Source of the DNA: Streptomyces sp. MZ04
GTDB lineage: Bacteria > Actinomycetota > Actinomycetes > Streptomycetales > Streptomycetaceae
Length of the DNA stretch: 49,231 nucleotides
NCBI RefSeq assembly: GCF_004684775.1
Contig: NZ_SRIC01000032.1
Location: 1 to 49,231 of the forward strand
Direction: 5' to 3'
Below are positions 1 to 7,642 of the stretch, in pieces (position 1 is the first letter of the stretch; each line of letters starts with the position of its first letter). Made by a program: the position numbers and the translations under genes. The notes under the pieces were generated by a model that saw nothing but the letters and a program-made list of their open reading frames with translations, did not search any database and was not told where the DNA came from.

Positions 1-39
1 GACTTCGGCGGAGGCGGCGACTTCGGGGGCGGGTTCTAG
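1..39 (+). CDS. C-terminal tail of an upstream gene, truncated by the window edge
   Basis: The first 12 codons read Asp-Phe-Gly4-Asp-Phe-Gly3-Phe and end in TAG. A Gly/Phe-rich tail of this sort is common at the C-terminus of actinomycete membrane or surface proteins, but nothing more can be said about the family. Its stop codon overlaps the stop of the convergent acetyltransferase gene by two bases, so no separate terminator fits between them. Confidence 0.5.
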   Translation, partial: DFGGGGDFGGGF

Positions 40-608
40 GCGGCCTTCGGCTGCTCGCCCGATCCCTCACCCCGCCACTCGTGCGCGAGCAGCGACCAGA
101 TCTCCATGTCGTGCCGGACCCCGCGGTAGAGGGACTGGTCCCGCAGGGTGCCGTCCAGGTGCATGCCCATCCGCTGGGCGACGGCCCTGCTGCGGGTGTT
201 GCCCGCGCTGTTCCACCACTCGATCCGGTGCATCCCCCGCTCACCGAAGGCGTACGCGATCAAGTGCCGTACGCCCGCGCTGATCAGCCCCTGGCCCTCG
301 CCCGCGGGTTCCGTCCACACGCCGATCTCGCAGTTGCCGCGCTCGGCGTCGAACTGCACGAACATCACGCCGCCGACCAGGGTGCCGTCCAGCCAGATCC
401 CGTAGATCCGCCCGGCGTCGGCGGCCTGCTTGTCCGCGAAGAGCTGGAGCGTGGCGCGGGCGGACGCCACGTCGGTGGAGCGGGTGGCCCACGGGATCCA
501 CGGGTCGGTGTGCGGGCGGGCCCGGTCGATGTGGGCGAGGAACTCGTCGGCCTGCCAGGGCTCCAGGAGGCGGAGCTCGGCACTCTCGGTCAGCGGTATG
601 GCGTACAT
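36..608 (-). CDS. GNAT family N-acetyltransferase, RimJ/RimL type
   Basis: A 190-residue protein with the layout of RimJ/RimL-like acetyltransferases, which move an acetyl group from acetyl-CoA to a protein N-terminus or small-molecule amine. The N-terminal part has the usual start of this family (LRLLEPWQADEFLAHI). The acetyl-CoA binding region lies at about residues 95-125 (EIGVWTEPAGEGQGL), followed by the N-x-x-S-R-A-V-A-x-R-M-G motif near 135-150. The length is normal for the family. The gene faces a TetR regulator across a 68-bp gap rich in short palindromes, so it may be controlled by that regulator. The substrate cannot be read from the sequence. Confidence 0.85.
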   Translation of the reverse strand: MYAIPLTESAELRLLEPWQADEFLAHIDRARPHTDPWIPWATRSTDVASARATLQLFADKQAADAGRIYGIWLDGTLVGGVMFVQFDAERGNCEIGVWTEPAGEGQGLISAGVRHLIAYAFGERGMHRIEWWNSAGNTRSRAVAQRMGMHLDGTLRDQSLYRGVRHDMEIWSLLAHEWRGEGSGEQPKAA

Positions 609-636
609 GGCGGTTCCTAGGTACGAGAGGTACGGA

Positions 637-677
637 GTACGTACGTAACGAACGTTGGGTATGTACCCTACCGGGTA
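637..677. promoter_or_regulatory. Palindromic operator candidates between the acetyltransferase and TetR genes
   Basis: The 68-bp divergent gap holds several dyads: GTACGTAC at 637-644, AACGTT at 651-656, GGGTA-TG-TACCC at 657-668 and TACC-G-GGTA at 669-677. The last overlaps the ATG of the TetR gene. TetR proteins usually bind such dyads in their own promoters. Assignment to this regulator is inferred from position. Confidence 0.45.
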
Positions 678-1282
678 TGACGCCAGCCCGTGGAGACCAT
701 GACGCCCGCCGGACCGAGGTCTCCCAGGCGGTGTGGCGGGTCCTTGCCGCGCGCGGTTTCGGCGGCCTCACGCTGCGCGCGGTCGCCACGGAGATGGGGG
801 CGACCACCGGCCTTCTGACGCACTACTTCCCGAGCAAGCGGGCCCTGGTCCGCCACGCCCTCGACGTGCTCGACCGCCGGTCCGCAGACCGCCCGCGCCC
901 CGCGGCGGAACGGGCCGGGGCGGCGTCGGGCCTGGTGATGCTGCGGGCCCGGCTCCTGGACATCCTCCCCCTGGACGCGGAGAGCGCGGCGAGCAACCGC
1001 ATCTGGGTGGGCTCCTGGGACGTCGCGCTCGCCGACCCGGACCTCGCGGACGAGCACGCGGCGCGCTACCGCCAGGGCCGCGAGCGGATGGCCGAGCACA
1101 TCGAGGAGGCCCAGCGCCGGGGCGAACTGCCGCCCGCTCCACCGGCCGGGGATGTGGCGGCGGCAGCCCAGAGCTTCGTACTGGGCCTGGTCGTCCAGGC
1201 GCTGTTCGCGCCGGGGGAGTTCTCGGCCGAGCGGCAGACGGCGCTGGTCGACGAGTTTCTGGCGGGGCTGGCGGACGGCTGA
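677..1282 (+). CDS. TetR/AcrR family transcriptional regulator
   Basis: A 201-residue regulator. Residues 12-60 form the TetR helix-turn-helix domain (RTEVSQAVWRVLAARGFGGL ... TTGLLTHYFPSKRALVRHAL), with the characteristic Tyr-Phe-x-x-K-x-x-L end of the recognition helix. The rest is a helical ligand-binding and dimerisation domain without a recognisable ligand signature. No good ribosome-binding site precedes the ATG, and an operator-like dyad overlaps it, so the transcript may be leaderless or autorepressed. It is flanked by an acetyltransferase on one side and a hydrolase on the other, both with dyads in their upstream gaps, which makes them the likely targets. Confidence 0.9.
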   Translation: MTPARGDHDARRTEVSQAVWRVLAARGFGGLTLRAVATEMGATTGLLTHYFPSKRALVRHALDVLDRRSADRPRPAAERAGAASGLVMLRARLLDILPLDAESAASNRIWVGSWDVALADPDLADEHAARYRQGRERMAEHIEEAQRRGELPPAPPAGDVAAAAQSFVLGLVVQALFAPGEFSAERQTALVDEFLAGLADG

Positions 1283-1341
1283 GGGGGCCGACGCAAGGGG
1301 ACAGGACGGCATACCGCTTGACGCGACGCCCATATGGCGAG

Positions 1342-1355
1342 ACGATACGTATCGT
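1342..1355. promoter_or_regulatory. Perfect 14-bp palindrome upstream of the hydrolase gene
   Basis: ACGATACGTATCGT is its own reverse complement and sits 28 bp before the hydrolase ATG. Its position in a 100-bp gap between a TetR gene and its neighbour makes it a good operator candidate. Whether the adjacent TetR protein binds it is inference. Confidence 0.55.
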
Positions 1356-1382
1356 ACCGTCACGACGAGCGCAGGAGTCCCC

Positions 1383-2288
1383 ATGAAGGAATCGGCCGCA
1401 TCGAACCCCCGGGCCCAGGAGCAGTACGTGGACGTCGCCCCCGGCGTGCGGCTGTGGACCGAACGGATGGGCGCGCCCGACGCCCCCGCGCTGCTCCTGG
1501 TCATGGGCGCTCAGGCCTCCGGGCTCGGCTGGCCCGACCCCCTGGTCGAAGCGCTGGCGGCCCACCATCAGGTGATCCGCTACGACCACCGGGACACGGG
1601 CCGCTCGACCTCCACCTTCGACGAACGCCCTTACCCCATCACGGACTTGGCGCAAGACGCGCTATCGGTCCTGGACGGCCTGGGCATCGAGCGGGCCCAC
1701 GTGGTGGGCATGTCGCTGGGCGGCATGCTGACGCAGTTGGTCCTGGCGGACCACCCCGAACGCGTACTGAGCGCGACGCTGATCGGCACCTGCGCGATGA
1801 GCGCAACGCCGTACAAGGCCCCGGACGGAACCGAGATCCCCGTACCGGACCTCCCCGGCATCTCCCCCCGGATCCTGGACCTTTGGTCACGCCCGGTCGA
1901 GGACAAGGGCCTGGAGGCGGAACTGGACCGCAGGGTGGAGCACTGGCACGCCCTGAACGGCACCCGACTCCCCTTCGACGCCGACTACTTCCGCGCCCTG
2001 GAACGCAGGATCATCGCCCACACCGGCACCCACGTGGCCTCGACGGCCCACGCCCGTGCGGACGACGCGAACATGCTCCGTACCAAGGAACTGGCCACCA
2101 CTCAGATCCCCACCCTGATCATCTCCCCCACGGCAGAGCCGGTGTTCCCGCCCCCGCACCCCCAGCACCTGACCCAGGTGATCGCGGGCGCCCGCCTGAC
2201 GGAAATCCCGGGCATGGGGCATGCGTTGCCGGCGGAGGTGCTGGGGCCACTGGCAGAGGCGATCTTGTCGAACAGCCTCGGGGAGTGA
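1383..2288 (+). CDS. Alpha/beta hydrolase
   Basis: A 301-residue alpha/beta-hydrolase fold protein. The nucleophile elbow is G-M-S-L-G with Ser at about residue 111, the oxyanion region is LLLVMGAQASG near residues 36-46, and the catalytic His is in GMGHALP near the end. The usual acid in the (H)G-x-x-D-P-V-F-P loop appears as TAEPVFP, so Glu may replace Asp. The start is the ATG after AGGAG (about 1371-1376); the open frame extends further upstream but runs through the TetR gene. It resembles the HGXXGXG-less esterase/lactonase group often regulated by an adjacent TetR protein. The substrate is unknown. Confidence 0.85.
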   Translation: MKESAASNPRAQEQYVDVAPGVRLWTERMGAPDAPALLLVMGAQASGLGWPDPLVEALAAHHQVIRYDHRDTGRSTSTFDERPYPITDLAQDALSVLDGLGIERAHVVGMSLGGMLTQLVLADHPERVLSATLIGTCAMSATPYKAPDGTEIPVPDLPGISPRILDLWSRPVEDKGLEAELDRRVEHWHALNGTRLPFDADYFRALERRIIAHTGTHVASTAHARADDANMLRTKELATTQIPTLIISPTAEPVFPPPHPQHLTQVIAGARLTEIPGMGHALPAEVLGPLAEAILSNSLGE

Positions 2289-2315
2289 GGTGATTCCGGC
2301 GGATCCGGCACGGCC

Positions 2316-2375
2316 CGCTCAGGCGTGCCCCGCTCGGGCGTGCCCCGCTCGGGCGTGCCCCGCTCGGGCGTGCCC
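2316..2375. repeat. Four tandem 15-bp units in the 3' end of the split reductase gene
   Basis: Four copies of a 15-bp unit (CGCTCGGGCGTGCCC) follow each other. Read on the minus strand they encode Gly-His-Ala-Arg-Ala repeats at the C-terminus of the reductase. The unit at 2316-2330 differs by one base (CTCA for CTCG), which turns an Arg codon into the TGA stop. Confidence 0.9.
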
Positions 2376-2855
2376 CGTGAGCTCCGCCGACAGTTGCCAC
2401 AGCCGGGCCGCCGCCTCCGGGTCCGTCGCCCACGGCTTCACTCCGCCGATGAGCATGTCCTCGGTCGTCGCGGGCTCCGCGATGTCGCAGTCCTGGCAGT
2501 ACGCGCCGCCGTGAGCGTCCAGGAGAGGTGACGTCGCCGCCCAGACCGCCGTGGCCGCGCCCTGTGCCGGGGTCTTGAAGCCGGGGGCCGGTGTGCCGTC
2601 GGGGGTCATCCAGCCCTGTGCGATCTGCTCCTCGCGGGGGATGTGGCGTTGGAGGGGAGTCAGGATGCTTCCGGGGTGTACGGCGAAGGCGCATGGGCCC
2701 GTGCCGGTCGCGGCGCTCAGGGAGTTCAGGTGGAGGGCGAAGAGCGCGTTCGCAGTCTTCGACTGGGCGTAGGCCAGCCGGCGGTCGTAGCCGTCGCGGA
2801 CGAAGTGCGGGTCCTCCCAGCGGATGCCGGAGAGGAAGTGGCCGGAGGAGGATAC
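2319..2855 (-). pseudogene. C-terminal half of a short-chain dehydrogenase/reductase, cut by a transposon
   Basis: This is the 3' half of a classical SDR gene. It retains the active-site Ser stretch (after repair, VVSVSSSGH), the catalytic Tyr-A-Q-S-Lys motif, and the proline/glycine turn AVHPGSILTPLQRH typical of WW-domain-oxidoreductase-like SDRs. The N-terminal half, with the NAD(P)-binding site, lies 7.9 kb away at 10746-11233 on the same strand. Joining the halves with one GATAC copy gives 1,020 nt, an in-frame gene of 339 residues. The tail ends in three and a half GHARA repeats. A translated fragment from inside the transposon is unlikely to work because it lacks the cofactor site. Confidence 0.93.
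2851..2855. repeat. Target-site duplication GATAC, left copy
   Basis: GATAC directly precedes the left inverted repeat, and the same five bases directly follow the right one at 10746-10750. Five-base duplications are the rule for Tn3-family insertion. Confidence 0.9.
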
Positions 2856-2903
2856 CGGGCTTGGGGAACATCGGTACAGCGGTTGGCGCTGAGAACGATC
2901 TTG
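2856..2903 (+). repeat. Left terminal inverted repeat of the Tn3-family transposon
   Basis: A 48-bp repeat starting CGGGCTTGGGGAAC. It matches the reverse complement of 10698-10745 at 47 of 48 positions; the single mismatch is at the 34th base. Long near-perfect ends of 38-50 bp are typical of the Tn3 family. Confidence 0.95.
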
Positions 2904-3001
2904 AGCGGTGAGCGGTGGACTTCTAGCACGAGTGGTCTGCTTCCTGGGGCCCTTCGGCCAAAGATCCACGTTCTGTAGCGGCGGGTGGTTGGCTCCGCCG
3001 C

Positions 3002-6000
3002 ATGCCGGTGGAATTTCTGACGGATGACCAGGCGGAGGCGTACGGGAAGTTCGTCGAGGAGCCGACGCGTCCGGAGTTGGAGCGCTTCTTCTTCCTGGAC
3101 GACGTGGACCGCGATCTGATCGCGCTGCGGCGTACGCAGTACCACCAACTGGGCTTCGCGCTACAGATGTGCACGGTGCGCTACATCGGCAGGTTCCTCC
3201 CCGACGATCCGCTGAGCGTGCCGTGGCCGGTGCTGGAGCACCTGGCCGAGCAGCTGGGCATCGAGGACGTCTCGGTCGTGAAGCGGTACACCGAGCGTCC
3301 GAAGACCGCGTACGAGCACGCGTGGGAGATCCGGGACGCGTACGAGTATCACGAGTACGACGACCCGGAGTGGGGTCGGAAGTTCCGGACGTTCCTGCAC
3401 GGGCGGGCGTGGACCGCGCATTCGGAGGGGCCGAAGGCGCTGTTCGACTATGCGGTGGGCTGGCTGCGGAAGCACCGGGTGCTGCTGCCCGGGGTGTCGG
3501 TGCTGGCGCGGCAGGTGTCCGAGGTCCGCGAGATCGCGGACAAGCGCCTGCACACGACGGTCGCCAGGGCGGCCTGGCGGGCGGACCCGTCGCTGCCCGC
3601 CGACCTGGTGGCGCTGCTGGAGACGCCGGAGGGTCGGCGGTACTCGTACCTGGAGACCTTCCGCCGGCCGCCGACGAAGACCACCGGTACGGCGATGAAG
3701 CGGGCGCTGGAGCGGGTGGATGAGATCGCGGTGTACCGGCTGGGACGGGTGAAGCTGGACAAGCTCCCGCCGAACCGGCTCGCCGCGCTGGCCCGGTACG
3801 GCCTGGGGTCGAAGGCGACGAGCCTGGAGCGGGCGAGCGAGCCGAAGCGCACCGCGATGCTGACCGCGGTGATGCGGCACCTGGAGGCCAAGGCGATTGA
3901 CGACGCGCTGGAGCTGTTCACGGTGCTGATGTCGACCAAGCTGCTCAGCACCGCGAAGCGGCTCACGAACAAGGACCGGCTCTCCACGCTGCCGCAGCTG
4001 GAGAGGGCGTCGCGGATCACGGCCCGCATCTCGAAGGTGTTCATGGAGGAGCTGGAGCACATCGAGGAGAGCGGCAAGGCGGTGGACGCGGCCGCGATGT
4101 GGAAGGCCCTGGAGGAGGTCGCGCCGAGGGCCCAGCTGTGGAGCGCGGCCGCCACCGTGGCCAGTCTGGTTCCAGAGGACGACGACTCGGCGGAGATCGC
4201 GATCCGCGAGGCGCTGGCCAACCGCTACAACACGGTGCGCCCGTTCCTGTCGCTGCTCGGCGACACCAAGATGCTCGGCGCGGCCCCGGCCGGGGAGCGG
4301 GTCCTGGCGGCGGTCAAGGGCCTGCCCGCGCTCAGCCGCCGCCAGGTGACGAAGAAGCCGCTGCTGAAGCGGGAGGTCGACGACAAGGTGGTGCCGCCGT
4401 ACTGGCGCAAGGCGGTGTACGCGAACAAGGACCTGCCGCAGGGTGCGGTGGACCGCGACGCGTATGTGGTGTGCGTGCTGGAGGAGCTGTATCGGGCGCT
4501 GGTCAGCCGTGCCATCTTCGCGTCTCCCTCGCACCGCTTCTCCAACCCGCGTGCCCGGCTGCTGGACGGCAAGCCGTGGCTGGCGGTGCGCGAGGACGTA
4601 CTGGCTGGCCTGAGCCTGGAGGCGCCCGTCGAGGAGCATCTGGCGGAGCTGGTGCGGGTGCTGGATGCGGCGTGGAAGCAGATGGCCGAACGCCTCGAAG
4701 AGGCCGGCGCGGATGCGAAGGTCAGCATCGAGATACCCGAGGGCGGCGGCCGCGCGAAGCTGAACGTCGACAAGCTCGGGGCGCTGGGGGTGCCCAAGTC
4801 GCTGGCCTGGCTGCGGCGCCGGGTGGAGAAGATGCTCCCGAAGATCGACCTGCCGGACCTGCTGTTCGAGGTGCACTCCTGGACCGGGTTCCTGGACGCC
4901 TTCGTGCACCTGGGCGACGGCAAGACCCGTATGAAGGACCTCACCACCTCGGTCGTCGCGCTCCTGGTAAGCGAGGCGTGCAACATCGGCATGACCCCGG
5001 TGACCAACCCCGGCCACGAGGCACTCACCCGCTCCCGGCTGGTCCACGTCGACCAGTACTACCTACGGGCCGACACCATCGCCGCGGCGAACGCCGCCCT
5101 GATCGAGGCCCAGGCGAAGGTGCCGATCGTGGCGCACTGGGGCAACGGGCTGCTCGCCTCCGTCGACGGCCTGCGCTTCGTCGTCCCGGTCCGCTCCATC
5201 AGCACCGCCCCGAACCCGAAGTACTTCGGGTTCAAGCGCGGCATCACCTGGCTGAACGCCGTCAACGACCAGGTGTTCGGGATCGGGCAGATGGTGGTCC
5301 CGGGCACGCCCCGCGACTCCCTGCACATCCTGGACGCCCTGCTGAACCTCGACGGCGGGGTGAAGCCGGAGATGGTCGCCACCGACAACGCCTCGTACAG
5401 CGACATGGTGTTCGGCCTGTTCAAGATCCTGGGCTACAACTTCTCCCCGCGGTTCAAGGACCTGGACGACCAAAGGTTCTGGCGGGCCGAGATGGACGGG
5501 ATCGAGACCGGCGGCTACGGGCCGCTGGCGGATCTCGCCCGCACCAACAAGGTGAACCTGAAGAAGGTGACCGCAGAGTGGGAGGAGATGCTGAAGGTAG
5601 CCGGCTCGCTGGTCACCAACCAAGTGCGGGCCTATGACCTGCTGCGAATGTTCGGCAATCACGGGCGGCCCTCACCGCTGGGCCAAGCGTTCGCCGAGTA
5701 CGGGCGGATCGCCAAGACCCTGCACCTGCTCCAGGTCGTCGACCCCGTCGATGACACCTACCGGCGGCAGATGGGCAAGCAGCTGTCCGTCCAGGAGTCC
5801 CGCCACACCCTCGCCCGGGACATCTGCCACGGCAAGCGGGGCACCATCCACCAGGCATACCGGGACGGCATGGAGGACCAACTCGGGTCACTGGGCCTGG
5901 TGCTGAACGCCGTCGTGCTCTGGACGACGAAGTACATCGACGCCGCGGTCGCCCAGCTCCGTGCCGAGGGCCACGAGATCAGCGACGAGGACGTCGCCCG

Positions 6001-6151
6001 CCTCTCCCCGCTGAAGTTCAAGAACCTCAACGTCCTGGGCCGCTACAACTTCACCCCCTCCACCCCGCCCCAGGGCCTGCGCCCGCTGCGCGACCCGGAC
6101 GCTCCCGAGCTCGACGATGACGAAGACGAGTGGGCCGCCCCAGCTGCGTGA
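3002..6151 (+). CDS. tnpA: Tn3-family transposase (DDE)
   Basis: A 1,049-residue transposase of normal Tn3-family length (about 950-1,050). The N-terminal DUF4158-like DNA-binding region starts at residue 1 (PVEFLTDDQAEAYGKF). The catalytic core has Asp722 in SVDGLRF, Asp795 in ATDNASYSDMVF and Glu932 in VQESRHTLARDICHG, in contexts that match the three acidic residues of Tn3 TnpA. The C-terminus holds the usual LGRYNF end. The reading frame is uninterrupted, so it is probably active. It starts 98 bp inside the left inverted repeat. The ATG is used because upstream sequence belongs to the repeat, and no clear Shine-Dalgarno is visible. Confidence 0.96.
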   Translation: MPVEFLTDDQAEAYGKFVEEPTRPELERFFFLDDVDRDLIALRRTQYHQLGFALQMCTVRYIGRFLPDDPLSVPWPVLEHLAEQLGIEDVSVVKRYTERPKTAYEHAWEIRDAYEYHEYDDPEWGRKFRTFLHGRAWTAHSEGPKALFDYAVGWLRKHRVLLPGVSVLARQVSEVREIADKRLHTTVARAAWRADPSLPADLVALLETPEGRRYSYLETFRRPPTKTTGTAMKRALERVDEIAVYRLGRVKLDKLPPNRLAALARYGLGSKATSLERASEPKRTAMLTAVMRHLEAKAIDDALELFTVLMSTKLLSTAKRLTNKDRLSTLPQLERASRITARISKVFMEELEHIEESGKAVDAAAMWKALEEVAPRAQLWSAAATVASLVPEDDDSAEIAIREALANRYNTVRPFLSLLGDTKMLGAAPAGERVLAAVKGLPALSRRQVTKKPLLKREVDDKVVPPYWRKAVYANKDLPQGAVDRDAYVVCVLEELYRALVSRAIFASPSHRFSNPRARLLDGKPWLAVREDVLAGLSLEAPVEEHLAELVRVLDAAWKQMAERLEEAGADAKVSIEIPEGGGRAKLNVDKLGALGVPKSLAWLRRRVEKMLPKIDLPDLLFEVHSWTGFLDAFVHLGDGKTRMKDLTTSVVALLVSEACNIGMTPVTNPGHEALTRSRLVHVDQYYLRADTIAAANAALIEAQAKVPIVAHWGNGLLASVDGLRFVVPVRSISTAPNPKYFGFKRGITWLNAVNDQVFGIGQMVVPGTPRDSLHILDALLNLDGGVKPEMVATDNASYSDMVFGLFKILGYNFSPRFKDLDDQRFWRAEMDGIETGGYGPLADLARTNKVNLKKVTAEWEEMLKVAGSLVTNQVRAYDLLRMFGNHGRPSPLGQAFAEYGRIAKTLHLLQVVDPVDDTYRRQMGKQLSVQESRHTLARDICHGKRGTIHQAYRDGMEDQLGSLGLVLNAVVLWTTKYIDAAVAQLRAEGHEISDEDVARLSPLKFKNLNVLGRYNFTPSTPPQGLRPLRDPDAPELDDDEDEWAAPAA

Positions 6152-6296
6152 CTCAGTCTCAGTCCGTCTCGAAGGCGTCCTCCCGCAGGTGCGCGGGTGC
6201 AACACCGGTGACATCGGGGTAGTCCTGGACGAGGCAGGAGAGTGCCCTGGTAGGAGAACGAGGAAGGTCAGGCTGTGAGCTCATTCGGAGGCAACA

Positions 6297-6743
6297 TTGT
6301 TTAGTACTGTTCGGCCTTCTTTGGTGGTCTTTGAACCGCCGATTGCGGAGGGAGCGGGTCCCGGAGCCCAGTTGAGGGAGATCAAATTTAGGTTCAATCC
6401 AGAACAGCTCATCCTTGGGGAGACCGCGTCGCGGACCAGGGCGCCCGAGCCCACTGGGAAGCAGGCGCGAACGCTGAGCTTGGAAATGTTCCTCGATTCG
6501 AGCTCCTGCGACGTAATGGACCAGCTGAATTTTCTGATGGACTGTTGTTCGCCGACGCCTGGCAGCGTCAAGGCCAAGCGGCCGAGTCCGCCATGGGTCA
6601 GGATCGAATGGGGGAGGGCTGCCCTGGCCACCTTCAACGCGTACGTCACCCAAGCCGGCGGGCAACTCACGAAGTTCGACAACGACGGTACGCCGACCCA
6701 CGCGATCGTTTCAGTGACCCTTGAGGAGATCGGCGAGCAATAG
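6297..6743 (+). CDS. Contractile-injection-system tube/adaptor domain protein, probably truncated
   Basis: A 148-residue protein that reads like the CIS_tube domain of Afp7/Pvc7-type tube-baseplate adaptors. It has an early I-K-F-R-F-N-P-E-Q-L segment (about residues 28-37), a T-L-S-L-E-M-F-L-D strand (about 59-67), W-V-R-I-E-W-G near residue 100 and F-D-N-D-G-T-P-T-H-A near 125-134. Family members normally continue into a LysM domain, which is absent here: the frame ends right after the tube domain. The TTG start follows GGAGG by five bases. It is cargo inside the transposon, without the sheath, baseplate or ATPase genes needed for an injection machine. Assignment rests on motif recall, not a profile search. 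Confidence 0.6.
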   Translation: MFSTVRPSLVVFEPPIAEGAGPGAQLREIKFRFNPEQLILGETASRTRAPEPTGKQARTLSLEMFLDSSSCDVMDQLNFLMDCCSPTPGSVKAKRPSPPWVRIEWGRAALATFNAYVTQAGGQLTKFDNDGTPTHAIVSVTLEEIGEQ

Positions 6744-6755
6744 CTCGCGGTCTCA

Positions 6756-6767
6756 CAAACGATCGTT
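6756..6767. promoter_or_regulatory. Second copy of the res-core sequence
   Basis: CAAACGATCGTT matches 12 of the 14 bases of the palindrome CAAACGATCGTTTG at 9625-9638 upstream of the recombinase. It lies at the left border of the oxygenase-bearing cargo, just after the tube-adaptor gene. It may be an old recombination site; this is inference. Confidence 0.35.
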
Positions 6768-6842
6768 ATCGTTCGCAGAGTGAGCCCGGGTTCAAGCCCG
6801 CTAGGTTCGGCAAGCACTACTCGACGATCGATCGGTGGAGAG

Positions 6843-6998
6843 ATGACTGCGGAAAACGGGCTGGCTGGGCAGGACCTCACGCTGGTGATCGGGACCACCG
6901 AGATGGGCTCGGTCGAGACGATCGCGGAAGTCGCTTTGGGCGACGACGCCGTCAAGATCGGCGAGAGCACCACGGTCGATGACGCCTTCATCGAGTGA
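6843..6998 (+). CDS. Small acidic protein, unknown
   Basis: A 51-residue open frame (MTAENGLAGQDLTLVIGTTE...) with an acidic end (VDDAFIE). GGAG lies only two bases before the ATG, which is closer than usual, so translation is uncertain. An in-frame earlier start at 6780 would give 72 residues. It sits 99 bp after the tube-adaptor gene on the same strand. No family was recognised. It could be the tail of a larger gene whose 5' part was lost when the cargo was assembled. Confidence 0.35.
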   Translation: MTAENGLAGQDLTLVIGTTEMGSVETIAEVALGDDAVKIGESTTVDDAFIE

Positions 6999-7373
6999 AG
7001 CCGGATGTCGCCCAGCCCGGTCAGATCAGGCTGGTGGTGGCAGAAGGGCAGTCTCAGGACCTCGCCAGCCAGCTCGGCGAAACGCCGGCGGAAGGCGAAG
7101 CCGGCCAGTGACAGCGGCCAGCGATATCTCCCCACGTACGGCCAGTTGATAGATGACCCTCCGTAGCGCGATTGAGGACTGCCTGAATGTTGTGGCGTGG
7201 GTGATCGGTGTGGCGCTCGCGCTGGTCGTAGTCAGGAGGCTGGGGGCTGGAGCGGAGGTCATCTGACAGGTTGGGGGTGGGGCCCTTCAGCTTGGGCGGG
7301 CTCGGCCCGCGGCTTGGAGATTGCCGCGGGTCGCTCTGTGCCGACTTGGTCGCCGGGCTCCGCGAGGCCGCCG
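6999..7373. other. Non-coding cargo segment
   Basis: No convincing gene is visible in these 375 bp. The stretch contains the left copy of an imperfect 35-bp direct repeat (7138-7172). The short minus-strand frame through it lacks a family match and a ribosome-binding site. Confidence 0.4.
7138..7172. repeat. Left copy of an imperfect direct repeat bounding the oxygenase cassette
   Basis: Begins ACGGCCAGTTGATAGA and ends GCGCGAT. The similar sequence at 8446-8479 begins ACGGCCAGTTGGTAGA and ends GCGCGAT. On the minus strand both encode a similar stretch (IYQLAV and LYQLAV). The two enclose the peptide and oxygenase genes. Confidence 0.5.
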
Positions 7374-7613
7374 TTACTGGACCTTGAGGGCCTCGTGGTC
7401 GGGTCCGGGCAGGGGGGCGTCGGGCTGCTGACGCTGCCAGCCGTGGCCTTGTGCTTCCGCCGCTCGGGTCGTGGGATCGTCCACCGTGAGTGCCTGGTCG
7501 TCGGGGTCTGGGAGTGGGGCGTCGGGTTGCTGACGCTGCCAGCCGTGGCTGGCCGGCTCGGCGGCGCGGTCCAGCAAGTCGACGACGGGGGTGGCGGGGT
7601 GAGACGTTTCCAT
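7374..7613 (-). CDS. 79-residue protein with duplicated Trp/Pro-rich segment; possible modified-peptide precursor
   Basis: Starts at an ATG eight bases after GGAAGG and 29 bp downstream of the oxygenase stop, so the two form an operon. The segment HGWQRQQPDAPLP occurs twice, at about residues 23-35 and 57-69, 34 residues apart. Across those 13 codons the copies differ by four synonymous changes (CAA/CAG, CCA/CCC, CTC/CTG, CCA/CCC) and no amino-acid change, which argues for selection on the protein. The part before the first copy (METSHPATPVVDLLDRAAEP) looks like a leader. A Pro-rich repeated segment next to a prolyl-hydroxylase-like enzyme suggests a multi-core RiPP precursor or a hydroxylated protein. 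That is inference, and no known RiPP family was recognised. Confidence 0.55.
   Translation of the reverse strand: METSHPATPVVDLLDRAAEPASHGWQRQQPDAPLPDPDDQALTVDDPTTRAAEAQGHGWQRQQPDAPLPGPDHEALKVQ
7391..7550. repeat. Two 58-bp repeat copies, 102 bp apart
   Basis: Copies at 7391-7448 and 7493-7550 encode the duplicated HGWQRQQPDAPLP segment of the small protein on the minus strand. The divergence between copies is concentrated in third codon positions of that frame. Confidence 0.8.
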
Positions 7614-7642
7614 GAGGTTTGCCTTCCAGTGCTCGTCGAGGG

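Noticed and set aside
3161..5047. 628-codon frame antisense to the transposase
   Set aside because: Arg/Leu/His-rich shadow of tnpA with no domain; the sense frame carries the DDE residues.
6159..6262. Minus-strand frame ending LVQDYPDVTGVAPAHLREDAF plus three residues
   Set aside because: It reads like the tail of a real protein and may be another gene remnant, but no family was recognised and the rest of the frame is antisense to the tube-adaptor gene, so it is not listed as a feature.
6781..6815. CGGGTTCAAGCCCG resembling a tRNA T-arm
   Set aside because: No acceptor stem or anticodon arm can be built around it.
7026..7262. 78-codon minus-strand frame downstream of the peptide gene
   Set aside because: No Shine-Dalgarno and no domain; part of it is the 35-bp repeat.
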